Positions 61,491-64,000 of a stretch of 64,000 nucleotides of DNA are shown piece by piece. The stretch's first letter is position 1. Each line of letters starts with the position of its first letter. The DNA comes from Tigriopus japonicus (lineage: Eukaryota; Arthropoda; Copepoda; Harpacticoida; Harpacticidae): contig CM021314.1 in assembly GCA_010645155.1 (NCBI GenBank), positions 7,394,484 to 7,458,483 on the forward strand, given 5' to 3'. The notes under the pieces were generated by a model. It was not told the origin of the DNA. It saw only the letters and a list, made by a program, of their open reading frames with translations, and ran no database searches. Both the position numbers and the translations under genes were made by a program.

Positions 61491-62601
61491 CGTTCAGCAA
61501 TTTCGTTGATCATAAAATCTGTCTTTGTTGTTGAGTTGGTTCAAATGGAAAAAAATCATGAAGGAAAAGAAATGAATGTGATGTTATTTATTTCAGGGAG
61601 TATGATATAAACTGCAAGATTTAGCAACTTAAAGAAAATTAGGTTGAAAGCAAGTGATGTTTTTGTTTCCAAAATGGGCGAATGTACACTTTATTGTTGA
61701 AATAAGAATTGATTTATTTATTAGAAACTTATCAACGGCCACTTCAAAATGGCTAACTTCCTTGTGATTTTCACCACGAAAATAGCTATTTTTAGATTTC
61801 AATGTTTTTCTTATTCAAAATTCCCTTACGTGATTAAGTAAAACTAATGAAGTTTATTTGAACAACTCTTGATTAAATTTGTCAATGCTAATTTCACATT
61901 TAAAATAAGCTGGGTATGTTTTTTTCCGCAGAGCAAAAAATCTAGCATGTTCTGGACCTTTACCTTCAATTTTTCGATCGGTTTTGAGTCAAGACACATC
62001 CCAGGCATAGACTTTTCATCTAAAATTGGCCCCAACCATATCTGGGCTCTGTGATAAGTGTAGCAAAGGATCCCATCTTGCTTTAAAATGGGATTTGATA
62101 TGTCTGCCAACATCCTCTTCTCTAATTTAAAACGCATAAACCAAGTACAGTTGAAATTAAGAGCAGATATTTCCCCAGAATTTCCCCAACAAGTATACCC
62201 TTATCAAATCAAGAATCATATGGGACACATTACGCTTGTGATTAAATTGTACCAATATCAATGTGATATGACAAAAGTGGCTTCAAGTGAGCGTTTGAAA
62301 TCATACCGCTACCGTCAAAACAGGGTCGTTGATTGTGCTGCGTTGCTCAGCCCATTTTATCGAATTTAAGTTTTTTCCATTAAAGCGTCCATTCAATGAT
62401 TATAGGTCCTTGGAAACTTTTTCATATACTATATTTTAAGTCTTGATACCTATGCTTACACTTGTTAGGTGCTAAAATGGACTACAACATGGGAAACCGG
62501 GAGAACGGTGGAAGAAGTTTAGTCTATGAATAACGAATAAGAATGGATAGAACAGGAAAGAAAATATAAGGTTATATGGCGAGTAGAACGCACACCATCA
62601 C
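61491..62601. other. 3' flank of the channel gene
   Basis: AT-rich sequence between the channel stop codon and the second family-X MITE. No gene was recognised; it should contain the channel 3' UTR. Confidence 0.5.
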
Positions 62602-63688
62602 TAGAGGGCTAACAGAGAAATGACACTTCATAAATATTCCTGTGACACTAAGTCTGCACTGTGCGTGTGAGATGGGTTTTGACATTGAACACACTTAGTT
62701 AAATGATTCAAAACCAGAAGTTGCGTTTTCAAGGAGTAAGTGGCAAAATTGCTCATTCAACTGCTTTGCTCAAACAAGACTAAAGCATATTGAATCTACT
62801 TAATTGGCACCCTTGCTGCCGGACTGATGAGGTGTGTGACAGGAAGTTAAGACGAATAAAATTGACCGATTAAACAAAAAAAAAGATGAAAAAAGTTCCC
62901 AACAGACAAAAAAAAAGAAGAAAAAAAATTCTTGCAAAATGGAAAAAAATCGAGTTAATTTCCAAAAAAGGCGAATGAGCTTATCTTATAAGGAAGAAGA
63001 AAAATTAAATGCCCGTCCAGACAAAAAAGAAAGCTGCTCCCACAAAATAAACGTTATGTATGTCCCTACTGATAAGGACCAATCTGTCTGAACTGATCTG
63101 ACTGTCAAAAACGGCGAAATCTAGAAAATTTAAAAAAAGGAACTACCTAACGAGCAAGAATTAGCCAGACATACATATGTCAAATAAAAACTACGAGTTA
63201 AAAATGCTATTTTAAAGGAACGTTTTTAGTACAAGTATACTTAAAATCAGATTTGCAAATCCAATAATTGTTCTGATGGCCTTTTCAACCCAATAGTAAT
63301 CTTTTCTTTCTGTGTCTGTCAGGTAACTGTACGAGTACAAGTTAATTTATATAAGTGTGGATTGTATTTTGTTTCTGCAAAACTGCAACTGACAATCAAA
63401 TTATTACATTGGCAATGATTGGTGGGGTTGAACTTTCTTTGAAGTTTTTATTTGCTTGGAAAATTGAAAAAAAAAAACGCTGCAAGCGCTTGAAATCTAA
63501 GAAAATCCGAATTTTTGGCCAATTAGACGAAAAAAGACGAAGAAAATCCAAAGCAGACGCAAAAAAATTTCGCGACGAATAAAGGCCAAAAAGACGAAAA
63601 AAGACGAATAAGTTTATTCGCCTTAACTTCCTGTCCCTACTTATCTCCATTGGCTGAACTGGAGTGACATTTCTCTGTTATCCCTCTA
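62602..63688. mobile_element. hAT-like MITE, family X, copy with nested insertion
   Basis: It begins TAGAGGGCTAACAGAG and ends with the inverse (24 of 26 match). A perfect 8-bp duplication, ACCATCAC, flanks it (62594-62601 and 63689-63696). The outer parts align along most of their length with the 266-bp copy at 57782-58047. The extra length is the separate insertion at 62838-63635. Confidence 0.85.
62838..63635. mobile_element. Unclassified element nested in the family-X MITE
   Basis: About 800 bp bounded by 23-bp inverted repeats starting GACAGGAAGTTAAG (one mismatch). It is inserted where the short family-X copy has continuous sequence. The interior is rich in poly-A and AAGACGAA-type motifs. 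Its long Lys-rich frame (63355-63582) is a product of this composition. No clear target duplication was found, so the class is uncertain. Confidence 0.65.
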
Positions 63689-63696
63689 ACCATCAC

Positions 63697-64000
63697 GAGT
63701 ACTGAAGGAGAGCAGAGAGAGGACTTCAAATGCATAACAACACTTAGTTGATAATATGCTCAGTTTGTTAACTAAAATATGAGATATTTAAAATCATACA
63801 TTACTAGAAAGAAGCATTAAAGACTATTTAATTACTTGTCAGCAAAATCACTTTGGTGTGACATAGTGCACAAGTGAAACCTGTATCAAAGTTCAACAGT
63901 CACAAAGCAATAGAACCCATGTTTTAGGGCTATTATGTTTACGTACTCTCCTAATTAGTGTGACAATAATCTGTTGTCGCATTCACTTTTCAATGTTCCT
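63697..64000. other. Right end of window, nothing recognised
   Basis: About 300 bp of AT-rich DNA after the MITE duplication. No exon or repeat was identified. Confidence 0.5.

Noticed and set aside
63355..63582. Lys/Arg-rich frame near the right end
   Set aside because: Falls in the A-rich interior of a nested transposable element; composition explains it.

Overview
The window is animal nuclear DNA. Genes are broken into many small exons with GT-AG introns (mostly 60-120 nt), intergenic DNA is AT-rich, and AATAAA poly(A) signals are present. A Hodor/pHCl-2-type Cys-loop channel, a headcase gene, trehalose-type sugar transporters and glucose-dehydrogenase-like GMC oxidoreductases point to an arthropod. 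A CLCA gene and the compact intron style make a crustacean, for example a copepod, my best guess. That last step is inference, because the species cannot be read from the sequence. Every exon chain reported here was joined by hand at GT/AG sites with matching phase, and each total is divisible by three.

Layout, left to right. (1) 569-5267 (+): 3' part of a CNK scaffold gene (CRIC, PDZ, long proline/serine-rich tail, no PH domain). (2) 5522-5961 (+): small TMEM254/DUF4499-like membrane protein. (3) 6187-15085: two single-exon GMC oxidoreductases on the minus strand, both ending in KDEL, either side of a six-exon aldo-keto reductase with a TATA box. (4) 17687-27859 (-): a 22-exon CLCA-family gene for a 1596-residue protein that has lost the HEXXH zinc motif and the full MIDAS, and carries a poly-threonine stalk, one transmembrane helix and a long cytoplasmic tail. 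(5) 28584-34892 (-): two tandem MFS sugar transporters with identical intron positions, plus a spare terminal exon. (6) 37132-37479 (+): an unrecognised small secretory or membrane protein. (7) 38641-45480 (-): headcase, six exons around a 4.6 kb intron. (8) 45.5-58.6 kb: gene-poor DNA holding repeats. (9) 58619-61490 (+): a five-exon Hodor/pHCl-2-like channel.

Non-coding structure is mostly small DNA transposons. I can define seven elements by terminal inverted repeats plus target-site duplications: hAT-like with 8-bp duplications, and Tc1/mariner-like with TA duplications. One element is nested inside another, one carries an internal minisatellite, and one is a near-perfect fold-back inside a channel intron. 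A tandem tRNA-like (SINE-type) dimer lies at about 51.9 kb.

No operon logic applies here. The one suggestive neighbourhood is the pair of ER-retention-tagged GMC oxidoreductases with the aldo-keto reductase, a possible local redox-enzyme cluster. The most unusual gene is the CLCA homologue.
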